Assembly (NCBI GenBank): GCA_937927415.1
Contig: CALBDS010000036.1
Coordinates: 1-64,000 of the forward strand
DNA: 64,000 nucleotides
Source: an uncultured Rhodospirillaceae bacterium
GTDB taxonomy: Bacteria > Pseudomonadota > Alphaproteobacteria > Azospirillales > Azospirillaceae
Reading direction: 5' to 3'
How positions within the stretch are numbered: the first letter of the stretch is position 1; every line of letters starts with the position of its first letter. Shown piece by piece: positions 43,602 to 51,208 of this stretch. Both the position numbers and the translations under genes were made by a program. The notes beneath the pieces are model-generated. The model was not told the origin of the DNA. It was given only the letters and a program-made list of their open reading frames with translations, and did not search any database.

Positions 43602-45377
43602 ATGCGCACCCTGCCCAACGTCGTGCGGCGCGGCGCCATCTTTCATTTCCGGCGAGTGGTTCCCAAGGACCTCAGGGACCGCATTGGGCGGACCGAATTG
43701 GTCCGCAGCCTCGAAACCTCCGACATTCCGGATGCCAAGCAGAGTTCACGTCGGCTATACCTCCTCTCGGAAGGATTGTTCGAGGCGGTGCGCGACGACC
43801 CCATGTTGTCCAAGGATCAAATTGAAGCGCTGTTGCGCGACTTCTATGAGCATGTGCTGAGCCAGGAAAACGCCGTGCGCCTCAGGCTGGGCCCTATTCC
43901 TGAGGAGGTGCGCCAGAAGCGCATCGCCGCGTACGCCGAGGTTGCGAAGTCCTCCAAGGAGGCGTTGGCGCGCAACGACCTGTTCGGCTCCGCCGTCATC
44001 GCGGAAGCGATGCTGCGGAAGCATGGGCTCATGGATAAGGTTTCCCTGGACGATATCCACCAAGTCCGCCAAGCCATGTTGCGGGCCGGGATTGACGTGG
44101 CCGAGGCGGTCAAGGCCCGGTACGAGGGGGATTTCAACTACGAGCCCAAGGACAAGCTCCTCCGGGAGGCACTGGAGGCTATCACCGTCCCGCTGCCACC
44201 CCCGCAGCAGCCGCAGCCGGCCTCAAAGCCAGTGCCCCGTCTGTCTGAACTCACCCCGCGTTTCCTGGAGGACCGAGCGGACAGCAAGCACTGGCGGGCA
44301 CAATCCGGCAATCAGGCGAGGAAGACGTTCGAGCTGTTCGTCGCCATCATCGGCGACCGCCCCGTCAACGAGTACGAGCGGTTCCAAGCCGGCGAGTTCA
44401 AGGACGCGCTCCAGAAGCTCCCGGCCGACTACGGCAAGGCGGCCGAGTACCGGGGCATGACACCCCAGCAGATCATCACTGCTTACGCCGCTTTGGCGGT
44501 CGGCGAACGTGAGAACGGGCTGGCCATCCGCACCGTGCAGCGGCACTTCTCGGCCATGTCTGCCCTCTGGGAATGGCTGCAAACCCGCGGGTACGTGACC
44601 GAGAACCTGTTCACCGGCTTCAAGTTCCCCAAGACGGTCGTTGCCCACCAGCAGCGCAACATGTGGACCCCGTCCGACCTGCAAGCCCTGTTCACGTCGC
44701 CGCTCTGGCGGGGCTGCCAATCGCCCGCCCGCCGTACCAAACCCGGCACCTGCATCCGCCGGGACGAGAAGTTCTGGCTGCCCTTGGTCGGCGTCTTCTC
44801 GGCGATGCGCGAGGAGGAAATCTGCCAGCTTCACATGGAGGACGTGCGCCACGAGGACGGCGTTTGGTACTTCGACATCAACGCCCGGCTGCCCCGCCAT
44901 GTGAAGAACCGGAACGCCGTTCGTCGGGTCCCCATTCATGCCGAACTGGTGCGCCTTGGATTCGTGCAGTACGTCGAAGGCCTCCGGAACCGGGGAGAAA
45001 CCAGGGTGTTTCCCGACCTCGAACCGGGCGGTGCGGACGGGCGTTTCGGCCACGCCTTTACGAAATGGTTCTCCCGGTATCGGAAGGATGTGGGGCTGTA
45101 CCAGGACAAGCTGGACTTCCACTCCTTCCGCCACACGGCCATCACCCTTATGCAGCGAGCCGAGGTCCCCGAGCCCGTCATTCAGAGCCTCGTCGGCCAT
45201 GCCGGGACCGGCGAAACGGCCCGCTACACAAAGGGCTTCACCCTTGCCCACCTCAAGGCAGCCATCGACAAGATCAACCCTAATCTTGACCTTTCATGGT
45301 TGCATGCCGAAGGACGCTCCAATGGCAGCACCACATCAGGTCCGCAAAATGGGGCGCTGGACCATTGCGCTTCGTGA
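43602..45377 (+). CDS. int: Tyrosine-type site-specific integrase
   Basis: A 591-residue phage-type integrase. The N-terminus (NVVRRGAIFHFRRVVPKDLRDRIGR) matches the DUF6538/arm-binding head common in alphaproteobacterial island integrases. A core-binding domain spans about residues 215-340. The catalytic domain shows the first Arg in SAMREEEICQL, HSFRH (His and second Arg), VGHAG and the nucleophile Tyr in ETARYTKG. It lies 105 bases from the tRNA end and most likely recombines attL and attR. Confidence 0.93.
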   Translation: MRTLPNVVRRGAIFHFRRVVPKDLRDRIGRTELVRSLETSDIPDAKQSSRRLYLLSEGLFEAVRDDPMLSKDQIEALLRDFYEHVLSQENAVRLRLGPIPEEVRQKRIAAYAEVAKSSKEALARNDLFGSAVIAEAMLRKHGLMDKVSLDDIHQVRQAMLRAGIDVAEAVKARYEGDFNYEPKDKLLREALEAITVPLPPPQQPQPASKPVPRLSELTPRFLEDRADSKHWRAQSGNQARKTFELFVAIIGDRPVNEYERFQAGEFKDALQKLPADYGKAAEYRGMTPQQIITAYAALAVGERENGLAIRTVQRHFSAMSALWEWLQTRGYVTENLFTGFKFPKTVVAHQQRNMWTPSDLQALFTSPLWRGCQSPARRTKPGTCIRRDEKFWLPLVGVFSAMREEEICQLHMEDVRHEDGVWYFDINARLPRHVKNRNAVRRVPIHAELVRLGFVQYVEGLRNRGETRVFPDLEPGGADGRFGHAFTKWFSRYRKDVGLYQDKLDFHSFRHTAITLMQRAEVPEPVIQSLVGHAGTGETARYTKGFTLAHLKAAIDKINPNLDLSWLHAEGRSNGSTTSGPQNGALDHCAS

Positions 45378-45394
45378 AAACGCCGAGCGGTAGC

Positions 45395-45428
45395 TTTCCT
45401 CGCTTGCGGTGTCCACCGCTCAAGGAAA
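45395..45428 (+). terminator. Hairpin after int
   Basis: GCGGTG/CACCGC (45406-45411, 45414-45419) forms a tight inner stem, and TTTCCT (45395-45400) pairs with AGGAAA (45423-45428) outside it, with a short T-rich stretch after. It is a probable terminator of the integrase gene. Confidence 0.5.
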
Positions 45429-45465
45429 TTTCTTGGATGCGACGGGAAAATCAAAGGAAGTGTTT

Positions 45466-45506
45466 AGATCTATGCAATAATGAAGGATCTCATAGAAAGA
45501 TCTATG
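45466..45506. repeat. Direct repeats AGATCTATG, three helical turns apart
   Basis: AGATCTATG occurs at 45466-45474 and 45498-45506. The 32-base centre spacing puts both on the same DNA face. An inverted CATAGA and a GGATCT lie between. It may be arm-type binding sites for the integrase or a directionality factor. Confidence 0.35.
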
Positions 45507-45870
45507 TGAAAAATTAGCGCCTTCTTTGTTTTCTTAGGCTTTGATCAACGCTAAATTCGCGCATACCCCCCTTCTACAGCGCCCCCCACCATCCCCTGCC
45601 AGCACAACTCCACCACCCCTTCCTCCACTACCGCCTTCCATCTTAAACCTTCGGCCCCGTGGCTACCGGCGAAGATGCCGCCAACGAGCAGAAGCTGCAC
45701 TTGGGGACTTTACCCAGCAAGCGGCCCGCTACCGATCAGACACCAAGGAGCATCATGCCCCGCCCCACCGCCAGGAAACCTTTCATGGAATCCAGCCGCG
45801 TTCATGTTAGACACTTTGCCTCGCCCTGTAATCACCAATAAACCATTGATAACATTAGAAAATGTAGCTT

Positions 45871-47193
45871 CTACTCCGCGGGTGTTTCTGCACACCCCTT
45901 CGGGCGGCGGGGCACCAACACCCGCTTCCGTGGCCGCCCCCGTCCTCCAGGCGCTTTGACGCGGCTGGCAACTGCCCTCTTGCGTGGCTTTAACGCTGCC
46001 TCGCTCGCCTGGGCTTCGAAGAGTTCATCGACATCAATCCCGCGCAGGCGATAAAGGGCACGAGCCTGCGCCACAAAGTCCCTGTGATAACAGTCGGAAT
46101 AGAGCCGGCGAACATCAAACTCATTCATTTCGAGACGCGAGCGGAAGTTTGGCGCCCTGCATAATATTCCTTCTTGAATATAACCAAGCCTTCGCTGCTC
46201 AGGCCCGACGTTCTCAGAACTTCCCACACGATTGGCACAAAATACAGGGCCAGGGTCTTGCGGCGCAAACATGATCAGATCATCCACATATATATGCTCC
46301 ACGGCTTTTTTTGGCCTCCTTACCCCGATCATATTCGAGCGGGGCCGGATGCCCTTGCAGATATACTGAAGCCAGAGCCATTGAGCCCAAATACACGTCT
46401 CCCATCGGCGCTCCAGGTTGTTCGTCCTGGGCAGTCGCATCTTCACTACTACCGGAGCAGCAATTTCCGTTAAAGGTTTGACCCGAGATTGCCGACAAAG
46501 CGACTTCACCACGTATTCCCGGAATATATCCGCGTAATTCCGATTCACATACAGCAACACATGCGTATGCAGGCCCGCAGCAGGGCTGTTCTCGTGGCTA
46601 TAAACCCACACTGCCGGAAAGCGCTGCTCTCGGCACCATTCCCGGAAGCGCTTCGTGAAACCGGCAAACGCTTTGGCCACCTCTCCATGATCCTCATACC
46701 CCAGTGCGCGCCAGAGGATCGTCACATGGCAGTTCAGCACGATCCCACAGCGGTTCGCGAAGGCCACGGCCGAGTACAACTCTACGAATTCCTCGTTGGT
46801 GATGTAGCGTGAAGGGAGCGGCGTCGTAAGCACACCGTCTGTCGCCAGCCCTCCAGCCGCCCCCCCGTACGTCCGCCCTCGCAACCGCCGCTTCTTCACA
46901 TAGACGTGCTGCCGTTCCCTTTGCCGTTCATCAATTGTCCGCCCCTCCCGCAACCCCTCCCCACCAGGGCCGAACACCGCCAGCAACACCGCCGCGCGTT
47001 CATCCCCTGGCCCCGCCGACCGTGGCAACGCGCGGCACAATTCCGCCCGGCTCCGGCTATATCCACCTTCAATCAACGTGCGAGCCGCTTCATCGACGGC
47101 GCTGCCGCCCTGCCTCTCATCTCCAGCTTCATCGAAAGCGCCATTCTCTGCGCCTTCGTCGCGGCTGGTCCCATTCGCATCCTCAAAGTCCAT
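45871..47193 (-). CDS. Probable HUH-family replication/relaxase-like protein with AT-hook tail
   Basis: A 440-residue protein with no confident family name. Residues 194-216 read as a strand ending in the His-x-His pair (LHTHVLLYV, H209 and H211) expected of HUH endonucleases, preceded by YSHENSP. A later helix has Y277-x-x-K280 (QYICKG), the usual nucleophile pattern. The C-terminal 416-423 GGRGRPRK is a canonical AT-hook-like DNA-binding tail. Rolling-circle initiation for the excised island is inferred. It follows a 103-residue gene on the same strand. Confidence 0.6.
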   Translation of the reverse strand: MDFEDANGTSRDEGAENGAFDEAGDERQGGSAVDEAARTLIEGGYSRSRAELCRALPRSAGPGDERAAVLLAVFGPGGEGLREGRTIDERQRERQHVYVKKRRLRGRTYGGAAGGLATDGVLTTPLPSRYITNEEFVELYSAVAFANRCGIVLNCHVTILWRALGYEDHGEVAKAFAGFTKRFREWCREQRFPAVWVYSHENSPAAGLHTHVLLYVNRNYADIFREYVVKSLCRQSRVKPLTEIAAPVVVKMRLPRTNNLERRWETCIWAQWLWLQYICKGIRPRSNMIGVRRPKKAVEHIYVDDLIMFAPQDPGPVFCANRVGSSENVGPEQRRLGYIQEGILCRAPNFRSRLEMNEFDVRRLYSDCYHRDFVAQARALYRLRGIDVDELFEAQASEAALKPRKRAVASRVKAPGGRGRPRKRVLVPRRPKGCAETPAE

Positions 47194-47256
47194 ATCGCTT
47201 CCCCTTGCACACCGTAGAGGCGGGCTACGGGTCCAAGACCCGTAGCCCGAATGCCA

Positions 47257-47568
47257 TCAGTCGTTCTCGACCGGCACCGTGACGCCACACAGGTGGGCAA
47301 GCACGCGCCCCACGTTGTGCATGGCGGCTTCCTCCACGGCTCCCCCGTCATCCGGGAAGTGTCGCAGGATCGTGTCCGCCAGCGTTGCTGCTGCGGTGAC
47401 CAAGGCCGGGTTCTTAGGGTCAAGTTCCGCCACATTCATCGCAGCCACGCCCACCTCAGCCCATGCCTCCGGGGCAACCGGCGGTGACGGGGGTATCGGC
47501 TTCGCGAAGGGGCTGGGGATGCTTTTCGGAGCAAGGGCAACTTCATGGGGGAGGGTGTCATCAGACAT
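47257..47568 (-). CDS. Small hypothetical protein upstream of the replication-like gene
   Basis: A 103-residue protein, not recognised. It is Ala/Pro-rich at the start and then helical (PALVTAAATLADTILRHFPDDGGAVEEAAMHNVGRVLAHL). The start at MSDDTLPHE has a strong AGGAGA site. It lies 63 bases before the replication-like gene and likely shares its promoter. Possible roles as copy control or accessory factor are speculation. Confidence 0.6.
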   Translation of the reverse strand: MSDDTLPHEVALAPKSIPSPFAKPIPPSPPVAPEAWAEVGVAAMNVAELDPKNPALVTAAATLADTILRHFPDDGGAVEEAAMHNVGRVLAHLCGVTVPVEND

Positions 47569-47921
47569 CCGCTGTCTCCTCAGCTTACTCGGTCTAGGAA
47601 CAGGGTCACACCCTGGCCGCCCCAAAACGGGCTGGCCCTACCTAATTCAAAAATACCCCCTCCGAATTTACACGATTCGGAAAAATAGTTCCCTTGACAG
47701 GTACGCATTATCATCCTCGATTCGGCCGTCTGCGATATCCTGGCAATGTTGTTGAGTAACATTGGGTTTTCTGAGAACGGCAAAGTCAGATCGCCCCGAG
47801 TCGGCAATGTGCCGAAACCATAACCCAGCACGTTGGAGGGATAGCGGCAGCAACCGGGTGGACAGAAGGGCGGAACAGCTACATATTGCAGGTATATTTT
47901 CCTGCAACTAGAGGCTGATCC
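47569..47921. promoter_or_regulatory. Divergent control region dense in inverted repeats (possible origin)
   Basis: The 353 bases between the minus-strand replication operon and the plus-strand nuclease gene contain no supported gene. They hold four separate inverted repeats: CAGGGT-3-ACCCTG (47601-47615), TCCGAAT-7-ATTCGGA (47661-47681), CAATGTT-7-AACATTG (47744-47764) and TTGCAGG-8-CCTGCAA (47886-47907). Two share an exact 7-7-7 layout. They may be operators for the two divergent units or stem-loops of a replication origin. Confidence 0.5.
47886..47907. promoter_or_regulatory. Operator-like inverted repeat before the nuclease gene
   Basis: TTGCAGG and CCTGCAA flank an AT-rich 8-base core and end 14 bases before the nuclease ATG. 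It could overlap the promoter or the ribosome binding region, so repression of a potentially toxic nuclease is plausible. Confidence 0.4.
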
Positions 47922-48887
47922 ATGCTCGAATTAACCCCCCGCATCCCCCGGATTCCCCGCCACATCCTGGAGAGCCACGACGCCTTCGTCGCCACGGACA
48001 CGCCCTTCGCCGCCGTAGCCCGTTTCCTTCAGAGCCTCTGGCGACGGGAGCACGGATATGCGGTCGGCACCTTCAAGGGCCGGCGGCTGGGCAGCTACCT
48101 CACCGATGAGGACGGCAAGGGCGGCGTGAACTTCATCACGCCTGAGGTCGCCGCCCTTGTGCGCCGCGAACTCCTTTACATCGACCGGGGCACGCGGGTG
48201 GACCCCAAACGGCTCGCCCAAAACCTCCTCACCAGCCAAGCTCTCTGCTTCAACCTCTTCGGCACGCTCAAGCTCGCCCCCGCCACCGCCCAGGCGTTCT
48301 TCCGCCAACTCGCCCCCGAAATCGCCGACCAAGCCGTAGACCTTCGTTTTGAGCACGCCCCCGGCCGCACCGGCTCCAACTCCACCGGCGACAGCACGGC
48401 TTTCGACGCCTTCACCGAGTGCCGCAACGCGGACGGTAACCGCACCTTCCTGGCCTTTGAGGTCAAATACATCGAGCACATGCGGGACGACACCACCACG
48501 CCCCGGCTCCAACTCGACACCCTGGCTGCCGCATCCACGATCTTCCACGACCCGACTGCCCCCGACCTCCGTGCAGCCCCGCTCCAGCAGCTATGGCGGG
48601 AACACCTCCTCACGCTCTCGCTGATCGGCCCCGACCGTCCCTACGCCGACGGGCGGTTCATCTTCATCGCACCGCGCCACAACGCCAATTGCTGGAACGC
48701 GGTGGACACCTACACCCACCATCTCACCACCAGCGATCCCGCCCAGACCCGGTTCCAGGCCGTCACCACCGAACACTGCCTGGACTTGCTCCACGAGGTC
48801 GGCGCCACCCAAGAGGCGGCCTATCTGCGGACCCGCTACATCGACCTGGAGCGTTTGATTGACGCCGTCACCGATACCCACCCTTGA
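47922..48887 (+). CDS. PD-(D/E)XK nuclease, PGN_0703-like
   Basis: A 321-residue protein. The core NLLTSQALCFNLFGTL (101-116) and the nuclease signature D162 (STAFDAF) with E180-V-K182 (LAFEVKYIEHM) match the PD-(D/E)XK fold and resemble PGN_0703-type putative restriction endonucleases. Metal-dependent DNA cleavage is predicted. No methyltransferase partner lies beside it, so it is not an ordinary type II pair. In-frame coding-like sequence continues past its stop. Confidence 0.7.
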   Translation: MLELTPRIPRIPRHILESHDAFVATDTPFAAVARFLQSLWRREHGYAVGTFKGRRLGSYLTDEDGKGGVNFITPEVAALVRRELLYIDRGTRVDPKRLAQNLLTSQALCFNLFGTLKLAPATAQAFFRQLAPEIADQAVDLRFEHAPGRTGSNSTGDSTAFDAFTECRNADGNRTFLAFEVKYIEHMRDDTTTPRLQLDTLAAASTIFHDPTAPDLRAAPLQQLWREHLLTLSLIGPDRPYADGRFIFIAPRHNANCWNAVDTYTHHLTTSDPAQTRFQAVTTEHCLDLLHEVGATQEAAYLRTRYIDLERLIDAVTDTHP

Positions 48888-48920
48888 CCTTCACCTCGCC
48901 GCCGGAGCCGTTCCCTATTT

Positions 48921-49157
48921 CTGATCCACCGGCATGTCGAACTCACCGCCTGCCCGGATTGCTTCACCTGCCTTGGCCTGGAGGACGACATCGTGCTGTT
49001 GCCGGTGCCCGACATGCCAGCCGCCCAGGCTGTTGTAGCGGAGACGCTCAGGCTGCGCTTCCTTCTCCCGCTCCCCATTACCCCGAAGGCGCCGGTCATT
49101 ATTCAGATCACGATCACCGGGCGCCCGATCCGCGCCGTTTTGGCACCGGCTGCCTGA
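48921..49157 (+). pseudogene. Possible small gene or frameshifted remnant after the nuclease
   Basis: This frame, the same as the nuclease frame after its TGA, translates to a protein-like 78-residue stretch with high GC at third positions. It carries a CPDCFTC cysteine cluster, then LEDDIVLLPVPDMPAAQAVV and an alternating strand region to its stop. There is no ATG/GTG before the cysteine cluster; CTG at 48921 would be the start. A TTG at 48884 overlapping the nuclease stop is in another frame, so one frameshift could restore a full gene. No family is recognised. Confidence 0.35.
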
Positions 49158-49182
49158 CACCTCTCTCCACTCACTCCCGACT

Positions 49183-49485
49183 TTAGCTGGAAGCATCCGA
49201 TTCGGGGGGCGTCGCACCTTCCTTCGGCACGTCAACCGTTACCGCATTCCACACCGGACGGAGAAATTCTCCCGGATCAACATTCAGGATGCGGCACATC
49301 ACGGTGAACTCGTACACATCCAGTCGCCGCTGGCAGCGCTCGATTCGGCTGATAAACGACTGATCCTCGCCGTACGCCTTCGCCAAGTCCCACTGAGTGA
49401 TGCCGAGCGTCTTCCGCCGCTCGATTAAGCGGCGAATGATCTCGATGTACGGGTCCGCGAAGAGAGATTTGCGGGGCTTCGGCAT
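49183..49485 (-). CDS. XRE family helix-turn-helix regulator
   Basis: A 100-residue protein with a central XRE helix-turn-helix (IRRLIERRKTLGITQWDLAKAYGEDQSFISRIERCQRRLDVYEF). It is divergent from the small-membrane-protein/YARHG module. A palindromic site (GGTCG...CGACC, 49573-49589) lies between them. A control role over that module or the island is inferred. Confidence 0.85.
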   Translation of the reverse strand: MPKPRKSLFADPYIEIIRRLIERRKTLGITQWDLAKAYGEDQSFISRIERCQRRLDVYEFTVMCRILNVDPGEFLRPVWNAVTVDVPKEGATPPESDASS

Positions 49486-49572
49486 GGCCCCGGCGATATG
49501 TCAGGGAGATTCGCTCTAGTGCAAAACTCCCTATTTTCGACAGCACGCCGGTAGCATATTGTCACCCCCAAA

Positions 49573-49589
49573 GGTCGTCTTAAGCGACC
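49573..49589. promoter_or_regulatory. Palindrome in the XRE-module divergent promoter
   Basis: GGTCG and CGACC are separated by seven bases containing CTTAAG. It lies 21 bases before the small membrane protein start and is a candidate XRE operator. Confidence 0.35.
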
Positions 49590-49610
49590 ACCCTGTGAGT
49601 GGTGATCGAC

Positions 49611-49811
49611 ATGCAGCAGCTCGCAAAGCTATTTTTCGTGTACCCTGGCCGCGCTATCATCTGGTTTCAGTACATGTTTCCCAACAAGGGCGACGTGATC
49701 GCGAGCCGCCGCCGGGTTGGCAACGGAACGCTGGAGGTGCTGTTCTCCCTCGGCTTCTGGCTGGTCGTAGGCATCATCGTCGGAAACATCATCGCCAAGG
49801 CAGCCAAATGA
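49611..49811 (+). CDS. Small single-span membrane protein
   Basis: A 66-residue protein, not recognised. An aromatic basic N-terminal half (LFFVYPGRAIIWFQYMF) precedes a C-terminal membrane span (LEVLFSLGFWLVVGIIVGNIIA). The ATG at 49611 is used; a GTG at 49599 would add four residues. Its stop overlaps the next start (ATGA), so it is coupled to the YARHG protein gene. Confidence 0.6.
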   Translation: MQQLAKLFFVYPGRAIIWFQYMFPNKGDVIASRRRVGNGTLEVLFSLGFWLVVGIIVGNIIAKAAK

Positions 49812-50731
49812 ACCGCCAACTCGCCAGAAACCCGTCGCGCCTCAGCCAGTCCATGGCGGCCCAGAGGTTCGGTGCCGCGTGCGCCATCGCGCTGCTCTTG
49901 GCTCTGCCGCCGATAAGCGGCGTCTGGGCTCAGACGCTGCCGGCGGACTTCATCTTCGACCGTTCGCACGAGGTTGCGCTGACCCCCGCCCAGTTGGAGG
50001 GTTTGTCCAAGGACCGGCTGCGGCTTGCACGGAATGAGATCTTCGCTCGTCGCGGCTATATCTTCTCCAGCACCGAGCTGCGCGCTTATTTCGCCGCCAA
50101 GCCGTGGTACCGGCCGGTCACGAACGATCTCAACAAGCTGGGCCTGTCCCCTACTGAACAGGCCAACATCGCCCTCATCAAGCGGTTTGAAGAGCAAGTT
50201 CCGGGCGGACAATCTGTGTCGTCCCTCTCCACAGCGCCATCGCCAGCCATGGCCGCGAACAATCAAGTCCCGGCGCCCTCTGGCGATGTCGCCGCCGCCA
50301 TCCGCCATGTTGACTGCGAAAGCCTCGTAACAACCGTGAAGACGCAGGCATGGAACGCGGGTGGCGCGCCATTCGGTAAGCCTTACAGCACCTGGACGAA
50401 TGCAGATTTCGATGCCGTCAACAAATATGCCGGTGAGTGCACGCGACTTCTCCAACAGCGCAATGTGCCGCAATCCGGCTTGGCGGCCATCGAAATCTAC
50501 TCCTTTCTGCAACCGTTGCAAAACGCCTTGGCACGCGTCGGCCAACAGCGCGCAGAAGATGCCCGCGTCGCAGAGTGGCGAGAGAAGAATCGAAAGTGGA
50601 GCGAGCAGAAACAGGCTGAAGCAGCTCAACAGAAGGCGCACGTCCAACAGCTACGGAACGAGGGCGAACGCCTCGCAAACGAGCAGGCTGTGGACCGATT
50701 GAAGATGCTTGCATTGGCCCCGATCTCATAG
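49808..50731 (+). CDS. Exported YARHG domain protein
   Basis: A 307-residue protein. A long basic N-terminus is followed by a signal sequence (ACAIALLLALPPISGVWAQ). A YARHG domain spans about residues 60-125 (LSKDRLRLARNEIFARRGYIF ... WYRP); this domain is typical of extracytoplasmic proteins of unknown function. The rest has two cysteines (about residues 174 and 206) and a Gln/Glu-rich coiled coil at the C-terminus. It is in an operon with the small membrane protein. Confidence 0.7.
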   Translation: MNRQLARNPSRLSQSMAAQRFGAACAIALLLALPPISGVWAQTLPADFIFDRSHEVALTPAQLEGLSKDRLRLARNEIFARRGYIFSSTELRAYFAAKPWYRPVTNDLNKLGLSPTEQANIALIKRFEEQVPGGQSVSSLSTAPSPAMAANNQVPAPSGDVAAAIRHVDCESLVTTVKTQAWNAGGAPFGKPYSTWTNADFDAVNKYAGECTRLLQQRNVPQSGLAAIEIYSFLQPLQNALARVGQQRAEDARVAEWREKNRKWSEQKQAEAAQQKAHVQQLRNEGERLANEQAVDRLKMLALAPIS

Positions 50732-50745
50732 AGCGGACGATCATC

Positions 50746-51081
50746 GTGCGCGACTACATGGGGCAGTCCCGGCAGTTCATGTCCTTCTACCAGTACATGG
50801 GATATGTCCTCGCCAACGCCAAATTGGAGAAAGTGCAGGCACGGCGCTGGGACCTGAACGGCAATACGGGCACCGGCTTCGAGCTGATCACCAAGCTGCC
50901 GGGTCGGCAAACCTTCGGTCTCCTATTCACGCTGGACGGGTCAGAAATATACCCAACCCATCTGGTGCAAGGCGACAATCCTATCGCCTTCACTTTTGCC
51001 GACCTCAATACGATGCTCACCCTCCTGGAGACGACAGCAGGCCTCAAAACTGGCGACCTACAATATTTTCTCACTAATTGA
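50746..51081 (+). CDS. Hypothetical protein of the YARHG module
   Basis: A 111-residue soluble-looking protein starting at GTG 50746 (an in-frame ATG lies four codons later). It has an aromatic N-terminus (FMSFYQYMGYVLANAKLEKVQARRWD) and strand-rich middle (GTGFELITKLPGRQTFGLLFTLDG). No family is recognised. It follows the YARHG gene by 14 bases. Confidence 0.5.
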   Translation: MRDYMGQSRQFMSFYQYMGYVLANAKLEKVQARRWDLNGNTGTGFELITKLPGRQTFGLLFTLDGSEIYPTHLVQGDNPIAFTFADLNTMLTLLETTAGLKTGDLQYFLTN

Positions 51082-51166
51082 CCCCCAGCAACGATCATTA
51101 CAATGCAATGATACATGGCTGAATTCTTCGATGAAATTGAAATAGCGGCTCCTATTTGCTAAAATA

Positions 51167-51193
51167 CTAGCGATAATCTCCACTTATCGTTAG
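51167..51193. repeat. 10-bp inverted repeat before the second recombinase
   Basis: CTAGCGATAA (51167-51176) and TTATCGTTAG (51184-51193) pair with one G-T wobble over a 7-base loop, ending 15 bases before the start codon. It could be a regulatory hairpin masking the start or a recombinase site. Confidence 0.4.
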
Positions 51194-51208
51194 CGAGAAT
51201 ACCCCGCC

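Larger units (their letters stand above)
45378..45870. other. Gene-free stretch between int and the replication-like gene
   Basis: No convincing reading frame is seen in these 493 bases; short frames are proline-rich shadows. It holds the hairpin after int (45395-45428) and a direct repeat AGATCTATG at 45466-45474 and 45498-45506, 32 bases apart. It is noticeably AT-rich around 45430-45545. Confidence 0.6.

Noticed and set aside
45541..45959. Short overlapping proline-rich frames after int
   Set aside because: Low-complexity composition, no ribosome sites, and partly antisense to the replication-like gene.
47693..47698. TTGACA in the island control region as a -35 box
   Set aside because: No acceptable -10 hexamer lies 16-18 bases downstream.
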